Both the position numbers and the translations under genes were made by a program. A stretch of DNA of 64,000 nt. It comes from Streptomyces sp. NBC_01216. Its GTDB lineage: Bacteria > Actinomycetota > Actinomycetes > Streptomycetales > Streptomycetaceae. The notes beneath the pieces were generated by a model that was not told where the DNA came from, did no database searches, and worked only from the letters and a program-made list of their open reading frames with translations. The stretch covers positions 2,480,001-2,544,000 of the forward strand of contig NZ_CP108677.1 in the NCBI RefSeq assembly GCF_035994945.1, written 5' to 3'. Below are positions 36,337 to 44,687 of this stretch, piece after piece. The stretch's first letter is position 1, and every line of letters starts with the position of its first letter.

Positions 36337-37904
36337 AGCCGGCTCCGGTCGGGCGACCCCGGCGCCTGGGTCGGGGCGATCTCGTACGCGGTCGCCCCGC
36401 GCGGCTCGGGCGTCGACAACAGCGCCTGTTCGTGGCTGTAGGCGCGGAGGTAGCCGACCACCGTGTTGGTGACCGCGACCAGCGGCACCGCCACCACCGC
36501 GCCGCCGATGCCCGCGGTCAGTCCGCCGGCCGCGACCGCGAGCACCACGGCCAGCGGGTGGACCCGTACCGCCCGGCCCAGGATGAACGGCTGGAGCACA
36601 TGGCCCTCGATCTGCTGCACGGCCAGCACCACGACGAGCACCATCAGCGCGGTGAACACCCCGTTGGTGACGAGGGCGACGACGACCGCGAGCGCGCCGG
36701 AGATGACGGCGCCGACCAGCGGGATGAACGCGAACAGGAAGATGAAGACGGCGAGCGGGACGGCCATCGGCACGTCCAGGAAGTACAGGCCGAGACCGAT
36801 GAAGACGGCGTCGATCAGGGCGACGAGCACCGTGCCGCGCACATAGGCGGTCAGCGTCCGCCAGGCGCGGGGTCCCGCCCCGGCGACGCCCGGCCGCGCC
36901 TGCGCGGGCACCAGACTCAGCGTCCAGTTCCACACCCTCTTCCCGTCGTACAGCAGGAAGAGGGTGGAGAACATCGCGAGGAGGATGCCGGTCATCGCCT
37001 CGACGACCACGGTCACGCCCTGGAGTCCGGCCGAGGTGATCTGCTCGGTGTTCGCGCCGATGGTGTCGCTGAGGTTCTCGGCGATGTCGTTGATCTGCTG
37101 TTCGGTCACGTGGAACGGGCTGTCGAGGAGCCAGCGTTTGAGCTCTTCGATGCCGTCCCGGACCCGGTCGGAGAGGTTGTCGATGTTGTCCATGACCTGC
37201 CAGACCACGAACCAGCCGACCAGCCCCATGATCACGAAGCCGGAGACGGCCGTGACCGCGGTGGCGAGCCCGCGGGGCAGTCCGCTCTTCCGCAGCCGGG
37301 CCACGGTGGGCTGGAGCAACGCGGTGATGAGCAGAGCCGCGACGAAGGCGAGCACGACCAGCTGTACCGAGCTGATCACCTTCATCAGCACCCAGACGGT
37401 GCCGGCCAGGACGAGCAGCCGCCAGCCCGCCTCGGCCGCGACCCGCATGCCCCAGGGAATGGCGTCGATCGGCTCGGGCCGGGCGGCGACGGCCGGGGCG
37501 TAGTCGGGCGGGGCGGGCACGGCGGTCCGGTCGACGGTGCCCGGGGCGCGTCGGCCGGGCCAGCGGCCGGCGGCCTCCTCGTCGGACCGGGGCGCGCCCG
37601 CGTCGAGGGGGCTCCCGGCGTCCGGCGTGTCCCCGGAGCCCGGAGCACCGGGGGCACTCTCGACGCCCGGCGGCCCGGCCGGTGCGGTCGCACCGCGGCG
37701 GGGGTCTGCGAGAAGGGCTCCGGACGTCGCGTCGGCGCCCGTGCCGGGCGGGTCGTACAGGGCGCCGGGCCCGGGCTCCGGAAGGTCGGGGGGCGTGCCG
37801 AAACCGTCGCGCGCCTCGGCCTCGGCGCGACGCTCCTCCAGGCGTTCGCCCATGTGGCTCAGCCCGGCACCGATCCGGTTCAGCCATCCTGGCAGTCTCG
37901 ACAT
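36333..37904 (-). CDS. AI-2E family transporter (YdiK/PerM-like permease)
   Basis: 523 residues. A long Pro/Ala/Asp-rich cytoplasmic N-terminus (~1-150) precedes about eight membrane helices. Family landmarks: QLVVLAFVAALLITALLQPT, LPRGLATAVTAVSGFVIMGL, a long periplasm-side helical segment (DNIDNLSDRVRDGIEELKRW), LLAMFSTLFLLYDG, LIDAVFIGLGLYFLDVPMA, FAFIPLVGAVISGALAVVVA and LQPFILGRAVRVHPLAVVLA. The substrate of actinobacterial members is not established; autoinducer export is only the founding case, and some members act as Na+/H+ antiporters. ATG at 37904. Confidence 0.92.
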   Translation of the reverse strand: MSRLPGWLNRIGAGLSHMGERLEERRAEAEARDGFGTPPDLPEPGPGALYDPPGTGADATSGALLADPRRGATAPAGPPGVESAPGAPGSGDTPDAGSPLDAGAPRSDEEAAGRWPGRRAPGTVDRTAVPAPPDYAPAVAARPEPIDAIPWGMRVAAEAGWRLLVLAGTVWVLMKVISSVQLVVLAFVAALLITALLQPTVARLRKSGLPRGLATAVTAVSGFVIMGLVGWFVVWQVMDNIDNLSDRVRDGIEELKRWLLDSPFHVTEQQINDIAENLSDTIGANTEQITSAGLQGVTVVVEAMTGILLAMFSTLFLLYDGKRVWNWTLSLVPAQARPGVAGAGPRAWRTLTAYVRGTVLVALIDAVFIGLGLYFLDVPMAVPLAVFIFLFAFIPLVGAVISGALAVVVALVTNGVFTALMVLVVVLAVQQIEGHVLQPFILGRAVRVHPLAVVLAVAAGGLTAGIGGAVVAVPLVAVTNTVVGYLRAYSHEQALLSTPEPRGATAYEIAPTQAPGSPDRSRL

Positions 37905-37964
37905 CCTCTTCCCTCTCCCCCGCTGTCACTCCCCGAGCGCCGGTGGGCGTCCTGAACCTACACG

Positions 37965-38003
37965 CGTGGAGCCTCCCACCGTAGGACGGTGGGAGGCTCC
38001 ACG
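37965..38003. terminator. Perfect 18-bp hairpin upstream of the AI-2E permease gene
   Basis: 37965-37982 is exactly complementary to 37986-38003, with an AGG loop. It lies 60 bases upstream of the permease start and 186 bases after the transglycosylase stop, insulating the two same-strand units. Confidence 0.85.
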
Positions 38004-38146
38004 AAGTTGAGCGTGCCGGGGGTCGCCACGCGGCGAGCGCCGCAGGGCGCGGGACGAGGCCGAGGACTCGCCCGGTCCGGCGGGCCGGTCCCGCCGGGCG
38101 GCGCCGCTTCAGCGGCGCCCTCTCCACGGGGCGGGCCTCGGCCGGG

Positions 38147-38180
38147 GCGGTACCCGTGCCTCGTCGGGCACGGGTACCGC
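38147..38180 (-). terminator. 14-bp hairpin just after the transglycosylase stop
   Basis: GCGGTACCCGTGCC (38147-38160) pairs with GGCACGGGTACCGC (38167-38180), eight bases beyond the stop codon. Confidence 0.8.
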
Positions 38181-38188
38181 GGCAAGCC

Positions 38189-38878
38189 CTAGTACCAGCG
38201 GTTGGCCGTCCAGAAGGACCAGGCACCACAGGGGCTGCCGTAGCGGCTGTTCATGTAGTTCAGCCCCCACTTGATCTGGGTGGCCGGGTTGGTCTGCCAG
38301 TCGGCGCCGGCCGACGACATCTTCGTACCCGGCAGGGCCTGGACGAGACCGTAGGCGCCCGAGGAGGCGTTGACCGCGCGGTAGTTCCAGCCGGACTCGT
38401 GGTCCACGATGTTGCTGAAGCACTGGAACTGCGCGGCGGGGACCATCTGGCGGGCGATCGCCTTCACCTCGGCGATGCTGTAGGAGCCCTGGGCGGAGAA
38501 GCTCGACGCGTCGCGCACAGCGGAGCGGTTGGCGCGCTCGGCGGCCTCCTTGCGCTCCTCCTCGGCCTTGTCGGCCGCCTTCTTCCTCGCCTGGGCGTCC
38601 TTGGCTGCCTGGAGGCGGGCGGCTTCCTCGGCGGACTTCTTCGCGGCGGTGTCCGCGGCGGCGGCCTGCACGTCCGCCTGCTCGGCGAGCGAGGAGACCT
38701 GCACCTGGGCCTGCCGGCCGGCGGGAATGTCCGCGAGCAGCGTGGTGTCGGCCGCGGTGGCCTCGAAGTTGTCGTCCACGGGCTGGGTGTTGCCCGAGGC
38801 AACACCGACGACGGCGCCGACAGTGGTGACCGCAGTGGCCGAAGCCACCGCGAATCCCCGGACCGAGATCCGGCTCAC
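38189..38878 (-). CDS. Secreted SLT-type lytic transglycosylase
   Basis: 229 residues. A twin-Arg-free signal region (RISVRGFAVASATAVTTVGA) precedes a long charged coiled-coil (~75-125: AAARLQAAKDAQARKKAADK, AEEERKEAAERANRS) and a compact C-terminal lysozyme-like domain. That domain has CFSNIVDHESGWNYRAVNAS (catalytic Glu in HESGW), GAYGLVQALPGTKM and WGLNYMNSRYGSPCGAWSFW, ending NRWY. It cleaves peptidoglycan glycan strands. GTG 38878 has GGAAGG at a good distance; ATG 38896 is an alternative. The orthologue is, from memory, one of the S. coelicolor swl hydrolase genes said to share a leader riboswitch; I could not confirm that. Confidence 0.87.
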   Translation of the reverse strand: MSRISVRGFAVASATAVTTVGAVVGVASGNTQPVDDNFEATAADTTLLADIPAGRQAQVQVSSLAEQADVQAAAADTAAKKSAEEAARLQAAKDAQARKKAADKAEEERKEAAERANRSAVRDASSFSAQGSYSIAEVKAIARQMVPAAQFQCFSNIVDHESGWNYRAVNASSGAYGLVQALPGTKMSSAGADWQTNPATQIKWGLNYMNSRYGSPCGAWSFWTANRWY

Positions 38879-39178
38879 ACGGTTTCCTTCCAGCATCGCC
38901 CACACCGGTGACCAAGCGGGCGAAATCGTGCCCCTTGCGCTGGTCTCCGATACTGCTGGGTCACAGAAGACACGGGCCCGTGATGCTGTGGGCGGCATAC
39001 GGCGAACAGTTGTTGAGTTGTGTGGTGCCACACCCCGGAGGGTGCACGTGTGCCGTATGCGGGGCCTGACGGAAGCAAGACTCTGCCGGACGGCGACGCC
39101 GCAAGGCAATTCCACGTTGCGTGTGAAAGCTCACACCCCTCCGGTCCCCCGACATTTGGCCGATAGGGCGGACAGCGC
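38879..39178 (-). promoter_or_regulatory. Long structured 5' region of the transglycosylase gene
   Basis: About 300 bases lie between the PhoH terminator and the start. On the transcribed strand there is a long-range 9-bp pairing, GCATACGGC (39052-39060) with GCCGTATGC (38995-39003). Inside it GTGTGG/CCACAC forms a small hairpin, and downstream is the perfect palindrome CACGGGCCCGTG (38971-38982). A possible promoter is TTGCCT-N18-CAGAGT around 39105-39076. A cell-wall hydrolase gene with a structured leader suggests a c-di-AMP (ydaO-type) riboswitch, but I could not match its conserved core with confidence. Confidence 0.4.
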
Positions 39179-39220
39179 GGCGCCGCCCGGCTAAGCTCCT
39201 CCGCTTCGCCGGGCGGCGCC
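39179..39220 (-). terminator. 13-bp hairpin terminator of the phoH-like gene
   Basis: GGCGCCGCCCGGC (39179-39191) pairs with GCCGGGCGGCGCC (39208-39220) around a 16-base loop, 44 bases after the PhoH stop. Confidence 0.85.
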
Positions 39221-39264
39221 AACTCACGTACGGCTACGAGAGTGTACGAATCCGTCTCTTCGGT

Positions 39265-40587
39265 TCAGATCTGCCCGTCCTCCAGCATTTCGGTCACGAG
39301 TGCCGCGATCTGCGAACGCTCGGAGCGGGTGAGCGTGACGTGGGCGAAGAGCGGATGCCCCTTCAACTTCTCCACCACGGCGACGACTCCGTCGTACCGG
39401 CCGACCCGGAGGTTGTCGCGCTGGGCCACGTCATGGGTCAGCACCACGCGCGAATTCGACCCGATCCGGGACAGAACGGTCAGCAGGACGTTCCGTTCCA
39501 GTGACTGCGCCTCGTCGACGATGACGAAGGCGTCGTGCAGGGAGCGGCCCCGGATGTGGGTGAGCGGCAGGACCTCCAGCATCCCGCGGCCCAGGACCTC
39601 CTCGATGACCTCCCGGCCCGCCACCGAGGAGAGGGTGTCGAAGACCGCCTGGGCCCACGGGCTCATCTTCTCGGCCTCGCTGCCCGGGAGGTACCCGAGC
39701 TCCTGGCCGCCGACCGCGTACAGCGGACGGAACACCATCACCTTCTGGTGCTGCCGGCGCTCCAGGACCGCTTCCAGGCCCGCGCAGAGCGCCAACGCCG
39801 ACTTGCCGGTACCGGCCCGGCCGCCCATCGAGACGATCCCGACGTCCGGATCGAGCAGCAGGTCGAGCGCGATCCGCTGCTCGGCGCTGCGCCCGCGGAT
39901 CCCGAACACCTCCCGGTCGCCGCGCACCAGCCGGATGTTGCCGTCGGGGGTGACCCGGCCGAGCGCCTTGCCCCGCTCGGACTGGAGGACCAGCCCGGTG
40001 TGTACCGGAAGGTCCGCGGCCTCCGGGACGTACAGCCTCTCCTGGTCGTAGAGGATGTCCACCTGATCGGCGGAGAGCCCCAGCTCCGACATGCCGGTCC
40101 AGCCCGAGTCGGTGATGGCGAGCTCGGCGCGGTACTCCTCCGCGAGGAGGCCCACCGAGGACGCCTTGATCCGCAGCGGCAGGTCCTTGGAGACGACCGT
40201 GACGTCGAAACCCTCGGCCTGCAGGTTGCGGGCGACCGCCAGGATCCGTGAGTCGTTGTCCCCCAGCCGGTAGCCGGCCGGGAGGACACCGGGGTCCGAA
40301 TGGTTCAGCTCGACCCGCAGCGTGCCGCCCAGCTCCCCGATGGGGAGCGGGGCGTCCAGCCGCCCGTACCGGACCCGGAAGTCGTCCAGGAGGCGCAGCG
40401 CCGCCCGGGCGAAGTAGCCGAGCTCGGGGTGGTGCCGTTTGGCCTCCAACTCGGTGACCACGACGATCGGGAGCACGACCTCGTGCTCCTCGAAGCGGGA
40501 CACGGCATTGGGGTCGGCCAGCAGCACGCTGGTGTCGAGAACATAGGTGCGCCTGTCGGACAAGCGGCGCTTCGTACTGGTCACCAC
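39265..40587 (-). CDS. PhoH-like ATPase with N-terminal PIN domain
   Basis: 440 residues: an N-terminal PIN ribonuclease-fold domain ([13 protein letters not shown] with Asp18, [24 protein letters not shown] with the acidic residues intact) and a C-terminal PhoH helicase/ATPase domain. The latter has [19 protein letters not shown] (Walker A), [12 protein letters not shown] (Walker B) and [15 protein letters not shown]. This PIN-PhoH (PhoH2) fusion acts as an RNA helicase/RNase in mycobacteria, where it is paired with an antitoxin-like small protein; no such partner is visible here. Start is GTG 40587 or the adjacent GTG 40584 (VTSTKRRL). Confidence 0.93.
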   Translation of the reverse strand: MVTSTKRRLSDRRTYVLDTSVLLADPNAVSRFEEHEVVLPIVVVTELEAKRHHPELGYFARAALRLLDDFRVRYGRLDAPLPIGELGGTLRVELNHSDPGVLPAGYRLGDNDSRILAVARNLQAEGFDVTVVSKDLPLRIKASSVGLLAEEYRAELAITDSGWTGMSELGLSADQVDILYDQERLYVPEAADLPVHTGLVLQSERGKALGRVTPDGNIRLVRGDREVFGIRGRSAEQRIALDLLLDPDVGIVSMGGRAGTGKSALALCAGLEAVLERRQHQKVMVFRPLYAVGGQELGYLPGSEAEKMSPWAQAVFDTLSSVAGREVIEEVLGRGMLEVLPLTHIRGRSLHDAFVIVDEAQSLERNVLLTVLSRIGSNSRVVLTHDVAQRDNLRVGRYDGVVAVVEKLKGHPLFAHVTLTRSERSQIAALVTEMLEDGQI

Positions 40588-40831
40588 GGAAGGACAGACC
40601 CCCTTTGACGACCCCTGTGAGGTCGGGGCGCGACAGAACCGGCGTCGCTGCGGGATGGGACCGGGCTCTGGCCACGACGCGCGGGCCGAGCTCCGGCCCT
40701 CCGCGTCGTCCGTACACGTCCTGCACGGTCGTCCTGGTGCAACGGGCCTCCCGGGTGGCGGTCTCCGTGCCGCTCACTCTGGAAGGGGTATTCCCTCGAA
40801 CGCCCGCCGCCATGCGCAGGCATATGACGAC

Positions 40832-40845
40832 GCGTTCATGAACGC
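40832..40845. other. 14-bp palindrome in the phoH/uppS gap
   Basis: GCGTTCATGAACGC is perfectly self-complementary. It lies 49 bases after the uppS stop inside a 306-base gap (40588-40893) that must contain the promoter of the phoH-like gene; no gene is seen there. It could be an operator or part of a terminator. Confidence 0.35.
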
Positions 40846-40893
40846 CCGGTGACCCGCCCCGGTCCGCCGCCGGGTGATCCGGTGACGCGGCCG

Positions 40894-41655
40894 TCAGGAG
40901 CCGTAGCGCCGGTGGCGGGCCGCGTAGTCGCGCAGGGCCCGCAGGAAGTCGACCTTGCGGAAGGCGGGCCAGTGCACTTCACAGAAGTAGTACTCGGAAT
41001 GGGCGCTCTGCCACAGCATGAAACCGGACAGTCGCTGCTCGCCGCTGGTGCGGATCACCAGATCCGGGTCGGGCTGACCGCGCGTGTAGAGGTGCTCGGA
41101 GATGTGCTCGACGTCCACGGTCTCGGCGAGCTCCTCGAAGCTCGTCCCCTTCTCCGCGTGCTCCAGGAGCAGCGAGCGGACCGCGTCGGCGATCTCCTGC
41201 CGGCCGCCGTAGCCCACCGCGACGTTGACGAGTATCCCCGTGTTGTCGTGGGTGGCCTGCTCGGCCTCCTTCAGGACCGACTGGGTCCTGGCCGGCAGCA
41301 GGTCGAGCGTGCCGACGTGGTGCACCCGCCAGCGGCCGTCGGACGCCAGCGAGCGGACGGCGTTCTCGATGATGCCGAGCAGCGGGACCAGCTGCTCCTC
41401 GGGCCGGTTCAGGTTGTCCGTGGAGAGCATCCAGAGTGTGACGACCTCGACGTCGGTCTCGGCACACCAGCCGAGCAACTCCCGGATCTTGTCCGCACCC
41501 GCCTTGTGGCCCTGCTCGGGGGTCCCGCCGGACGCCTTGGCCCAGCGCCTGTTGCCGTCGAGGATGACACCGATGTGCTTGGGCACCTGGGCGTGATCGA
41601 GGCGGCCCTCCACCCGGCGTGCGTAGAGCCCGTACACCAGGTCGCGCAGGTTCAC
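40894..41655 (-). CDS. uppS: cis-Prenyltransferase (undecaprenyl/polyprenyl diphosphate synthase)
   Basis: 253 residues. Catalytic motif KHIGVILDGNRRWAK (Asp33, the pyrophosphate-binding Asp), then HKAGADKIRELLGWC, TLWMLSTDNLNRPEEQL, LVNVAVGYGGRQEIADAV, and the C-terminal PDLVIRTSGEQRLSGFMLW with SEYYFCEVHWPAF. It extends an allylic diphosphate with cis-IPP units to make the lipid carrier for peptidoglycan and other glycans. GTG at 41655 has GGAGGGG upstream; an ATG at 41673 lacks one. Divergent from the aldo/keto reductase gene. Confidence 0.95.
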   Translation of the reverse strand: MNLRDLVYGLYARRVEGRLDHAQVPKHIGVILDGNRRWAKASGGTPEQGHKAGADKIRELLGWCAETDVEVVTLWMLSTDNLNRPEEQLVPLLGIIENAVRSLASDGRWRVHHVGTLDLLPARTQSVLKEAEQATHDNTGILVNVAVGYGGRQEIADAVRSLLLEHAEKGTSFEELAETVDVEHISEHLYTRGQPDPDLVIRTSGEQRLSGFMLWQSAHSEYYFCEVHWPAFRKVDFLRALRDYAARHRRYGS

Positions 41656-41765
41656 TGTTCTTAACCCCTCCATGCCGCAGTGGTCCCCGAAGCCGCCACA
41701 TTACTGCGCACGGGTCAATCGCTCCCAGCCCGGGACTGTCACAAGTCCGTGATAAGCAGAGATAC

Positions 41766-42190
41766 GTGACTGATTCCTCCCCGTACCGCGCCTCCGCGGA
41801 CCGCTACGACTCCATGGAGTATCGGCGTGCCGGCCGCAGCGGGCTCAAACTCCCCGCCGTCTCGCTCGGCCTGTGGCACAACTTCGGCGACGACCGCACG
41901 CTCGACTCGCAGCGCGCGATCCTGCGCCGCGCCTTCGACCTGGGCGTGACCCACTTCGACCTGGCGAACAACTACGGGCCGCCGCCCGGCTCCGCCGAGC
42001 TGAACTTCGGCAAGGTCTTCGCCCAGGACTTCGCGCCCTACCGGGACGAGCTGGTCGTCTCGACGAAGGCCGGCTATCTGATGCACCCCGGGCCCTACGG
42101 CGAGTGGGGCTCCCGCAAGTACCTGATGTCCTCGCTCGACGCCTCCCTGAAGCGTATGGGGCTCGACCACGTCGACATCTTCTACTCGCA
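41766..42190 (+). CDS. Aldo/keto reductase, 5' exon (interrupted by group II intron)
   Basis: Encodes residues 1-141 and two bases of codon 142. The sequence is a YghZ/L-glyceraldehyde-3-phosphate-reductase type TIM barrel: MEYRRAGRSGLKLPAVSLGL, THFDLANNYGPPPGSAE (catalytic Asp65 and Tyr70), VVSTKAGYLMHPGP (Lys101), and DHVDIFYS. The exon breaks inside the codon for the fourth catalytic residue. Without splicing, translation meets TAG two codons into the intron and gives an inactive 144-residue fragment. GTG 41766 was chosen by family length; a -10-like TAAGCA lies 7 bases upstream, so the message may be leaderless. ATG 41814 is an alternative. Confidence 0.93.
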
Positions 42191-42850
42191 GTGCGGCTAG
42201 AAGCCGCACAATCAAGGGCCTGCCCGGAAGGAGATAAGGGCAGGCCGGTCCTGTGACCAACGGACCGTCCCCCGCTCGGCATGCATCAGGAGTAATCCTT
42301 TTGCGTGAAGCCCGAGTACGCGATCAAAGGCTGACGCGTCCACTGCGTCGGTACGGGTCCGGGGGAAGTTCGGACGGGTGAACGAAAGTGAATCGTCGCC
42401 GAGGTCTCGTGAAGAACGAACCGCCCTAGTGGGAAGTAATCGGGCGGAAAAGGAGCAGAGGGTGAGACTCCCTCACACGATCCGCCAAGCCGGCTGTGAA
42501 GGCGCGGATAGGTCACCGTGGCTCCCGGGATAGAGACGGCACCCACCCCGAGCGCGACTTGATTGTGTGGAACTAGACAACCCCGTAGAGGTCCCCCGAC
42601 CGGGGGTAGGCCGGAGGCAACGAAGGCACAGACCCTCTGCGGGCGCAGGATGGTCCGAGAAGCAAATGCCACTGGGGCGAAAGCCCGGGGGAAAGGCTGG
42701 ATAAAGGGGCTCCACCCTCCAGCTATAACCCGGTGGATACCGGCCGTATGGCCGGACCCGAAAGGGGGCCCACGCGGACCAGGTTCGTCCTTGAAGTACC
42801 AATAAACCAACGCCGACTTAACGACGGTGCACGTTAGACAGGGAGGACTG

Positions 42851-44671
42851 ATGGACGAGAACACGGGACGGAAGTCCTTCTGGAACGAAACCGGCGACGA
42901 CGCCGAAGCCTGGCACAGCATTGACTGGAGCCGGGTGGACGCGGAGGTACGAAGGCTGAGGCAGAGGATCTTCAAGGCTGCTCAGGAATACGACATGCCG
43001 AAGGTCAGAAACCTCCAGAAACTCATGCTGCGATCAACAGCGAACACTCTGCTGAGCGTTCGCCGAGTAACGCAGGTGAGCCGGGGAAGGAAGACGGCCG
43101 GCGTGGACGGTGACACGGCACTTACTCCTCAGGAAAGGGGCCTCCTGGCGAGGCACCTCATCGCGGAGAAGAATGTGAAGCCATCACCGGTAAAGCGTGT
43201 ATACATTCCGAAGGCCAATGGCAAGACCAGGCCGCTGGGCATCCCGGTCATTCGTGACCGGGTACAGCAGGCCAGGGTGAAGAACGCCCTGGAGCCCGAG
43301 TGGGAGGCCCGGTTCGAGGCGCGAAGCTACGGCTTCCGCCCTGGACGGGGCTGCCACGACGCGATGGCGGCGATCCACCAGATCGTCGGCAAGAAGCAGG
43401 CTCACAGGGTGTGGGTGCTGGACGCCGACCTCTCGGCGGCGTTCGACCGCATCAGCCACGAGCACCTGATGGCATCCATCGGAAAGTTCCCCGGCAGGGA
43501 AATGATCCAGGGATGGCTGAAGGCGGGGGTGATGGAGAAGGGAAGATTCGCGCCCACCACGGAGGGAACTCCGCAGGGTGGCGTGCTCAGTCCTCTTCTC
43601 CTGAATATCGCCCTCCATGGGATGGAGAAGGCAGCAGGAGTGGTCTACCGGAAGAAGGGCGCCCACAGGGCCGTCAAGGAGGACTCGCCTGCACTGGTGA
43701 GATACGCGGACGACTTCGTGGTCATGTGCCACACGGAGGAGCAGGCGTATGAGTCCAAGCGTCGGCTGGCGGAATGGTTCAAACCGAGGGGGGTGGCCTT
43801 CGACGAGGAGAATACGCGAGTCGTACACCTCACCGATGGCTTTGACTTCCTGGGGGGCAACGTCCGCCGGTACAGCAACGGGACCACTCTCATCAGGCCG
43901 AGCAAGGATGCCATGAAGAGAGCCGCGGAACGTATCAGGGAAATCGTCCGGGAAAACCGAGGGAGCGAGACCAAGCGTCTGATTGGTCACGTGAACTCGT
44001 TCATCCGGGGATGGACCGCGTACTACCGTCCGTGGAGCTCGAAGGATGCCTTCAACCACCTCGACTGGATTCTGTTCAACCAGCTTTGGCAGTGGGCGAA
44101 CAGAAACCATCGCAGGAAGGGAAGGCTCTGGATCGCCAACCACTACTGGAAGCAGCGGATTCCGGGAAGCCGGAACCGCTGGGTCTTCGGGGACGACACG
44201 GGGTTCATCATCCCGGCCGCCCGCACGAAGATCGTCCGTCACGTCCCGGTCATGGACTCATATTCGAAGGACGACCCGGCACTGACGCAGTACTGGACGG
44301 ACAGGGCCAGCAAGCGGAGCAAGTTGGAGACGGAGAGAAAGTTCCTCCAGTCCCTGGCGGCAAAGCAGAAGGGTCTCTGCCCGGAATGCGGTCTGGATCT
44401 TGTAGAAGGTGCGGAATTCGAACCGGACAACGTCCATGACTGGATTGCCTGGTTCGATGCCCGCCGCAAGACCCTGAACGTGCATCACAAGATCTACCGG
44501 GTGCACGGCGGGACGAACGACTACAAGAATCCGGTGCTCTTGCACACGCACTGCCATCACCAGCGCCACGCCCAGGAGGGCACGGCGCAGAGCAGCCCAC
44601 AGGACGTGCTTGAGCCGGGTGCGGTGAAAGCCGCACGCCCGGTTCTGAGGGGGCCGGGGGTTCAGCAATGA
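42851..44671 (+). CDS. ltrA: Intron-encoded reverse transcriptase/maturase/HNH endonuclease
   Basis: 606 residues. Reverse transcriptase blocks 0-7 span ~70-350: KRVYIPKANGKTRPLGIPVI, RSYGFRPGRGCHDAM, WVLDADLSAAFDRISHEHL, TPQGGVLSPLLLNIAL and the catalytic YADD (285-288). A maturase (X) domain follows (RLIGHVNSFIRGWTAYYRPW, LWQWANRNHRRKGRLW), then a C-terminal HNH nuclease with CPECGLDL, NVHHKIYRVHGG and LLHTHCHHQRH. ATG 42851 has AGGGAGG upstream; GTG 42827 is the longer option. The gene has lower G+C than its surroundings, a sign of transfer. Unusually the last ~30 residues are encoded by domain V and part of domain VI. All catalytic residues are intact, so the intron is probably mobile. 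Confidence 0.96.
   Translation: MDENTGRKSFWNETGDDAEAWHSIDWSRVDAEVRRLRQRIFKAAQEYDMPKVRNLQKLMLRSTANTLLSVRRVTQVSRGRKTAGVDGDTALTPQERGLLARHLIAEKNVKPSPVKRVYIPKANGKTRPLGIPVIRDRVQQARVKNALEPEWEARFEARSYGFRPGRGCHDAMAAIHQIVGKKQAHRVWVLDADLSAAFDRISHEHLMASIGKFPGREMIQGWLKAGVMEKGRFAPTTEGTPQGGVLSPLLLNIALHGMEKAAGVVYRKKGAHRAVKEDSPALVRYADDFVVMCHTEEQAYESKRRLAEWFKPRGVAFDEENTRVVHLTDGFDFLGGNVRRYSNGTTLIRPSKDAMKRAAERIREIVRENRGSETKRLIGHVNSFIRGWTAYYRPWSSKDAFNHLDWILFNQLWQWANRNHRRKGRLWIANHYWKQRIPGSRNRWVFGDDTGFIIPAARTKIVRHVPVMDSYSKDDPALTQYWTDRASKRSKLETERKFLQSLAAKQKGLCPECGLDLVEGAEFEPDNVHDWIAWFDARRKTLNVHHKIYRVHGGTNDYKNPVLLHTHCHHQRHAQEGTAQSSPQDVLEPGAVKAARPVLRGPGVQQ
44612..44645 (+). ncRNA. Group II intron domain V (catalytic core hairpin)
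   Basis: The 34-base hairpin starts GAGCCGGGTGCGGTGAAAGC and closes with CCGCACGCCCGGTTC. It has the GAAA tetraloop, the two-base bulge and the paired GAGCCG/CGGTTC base expected of domain V. It overlaps the end of the maturase reading frame. Confidence 0.93.
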
Positions 44672-44687
44672 TCCCCGGCTACCCGAC

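Larger units (their letters stand above)
42191..44687 (+). mobile_element. Group II intron, 2,497 bp, with reverse transcriptase/maturase ORF
   Basis: The 5' end is GTGCGGC and the 3' end is GAC, the usual GUGYG...AY borders. Removing it joins TCGCA to CCGCTTC and yields an uninterrupted aldo/keto reductase of 345 residues. Domain V (44612-44645) and a domain VI stem with a bulged A at 44681, seven bases before the 3' border, are present. Exon recognition is satisfied: EBS1 TGCGGG (42638-42643) with IBS1 CTCGCA (42185-42190), and EBS2 TAGAGG (42586-42591) with IBS2 CTTCTA (42179-42184). The structure and the HNH-bearing protein suggest a IIB, chloroplast-like lineage (inference). The 660 bases before the ORF are ribozyme domains I-III. 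Inserted in sense orientation. Confidence 0.95.

Noticed and set aside
38879..39178. Firm ydaO (c-di-AMP) riboswitch call
   Set aside because: GGGGGACC and GGGGTG near 39140 and CCGTCAG near 39068 (minus strand) recall pieces of the motif, but spacing and helices do not fit well enough by eye; kept only as a structured leader.
41766..42200. Aldo/keto reductase as a simple pseudogene with a stop at 42198
   Set aside because: The downstream exon is intact and joins in frame after exact intron removal; an intact intron with domain V and maturase is present.
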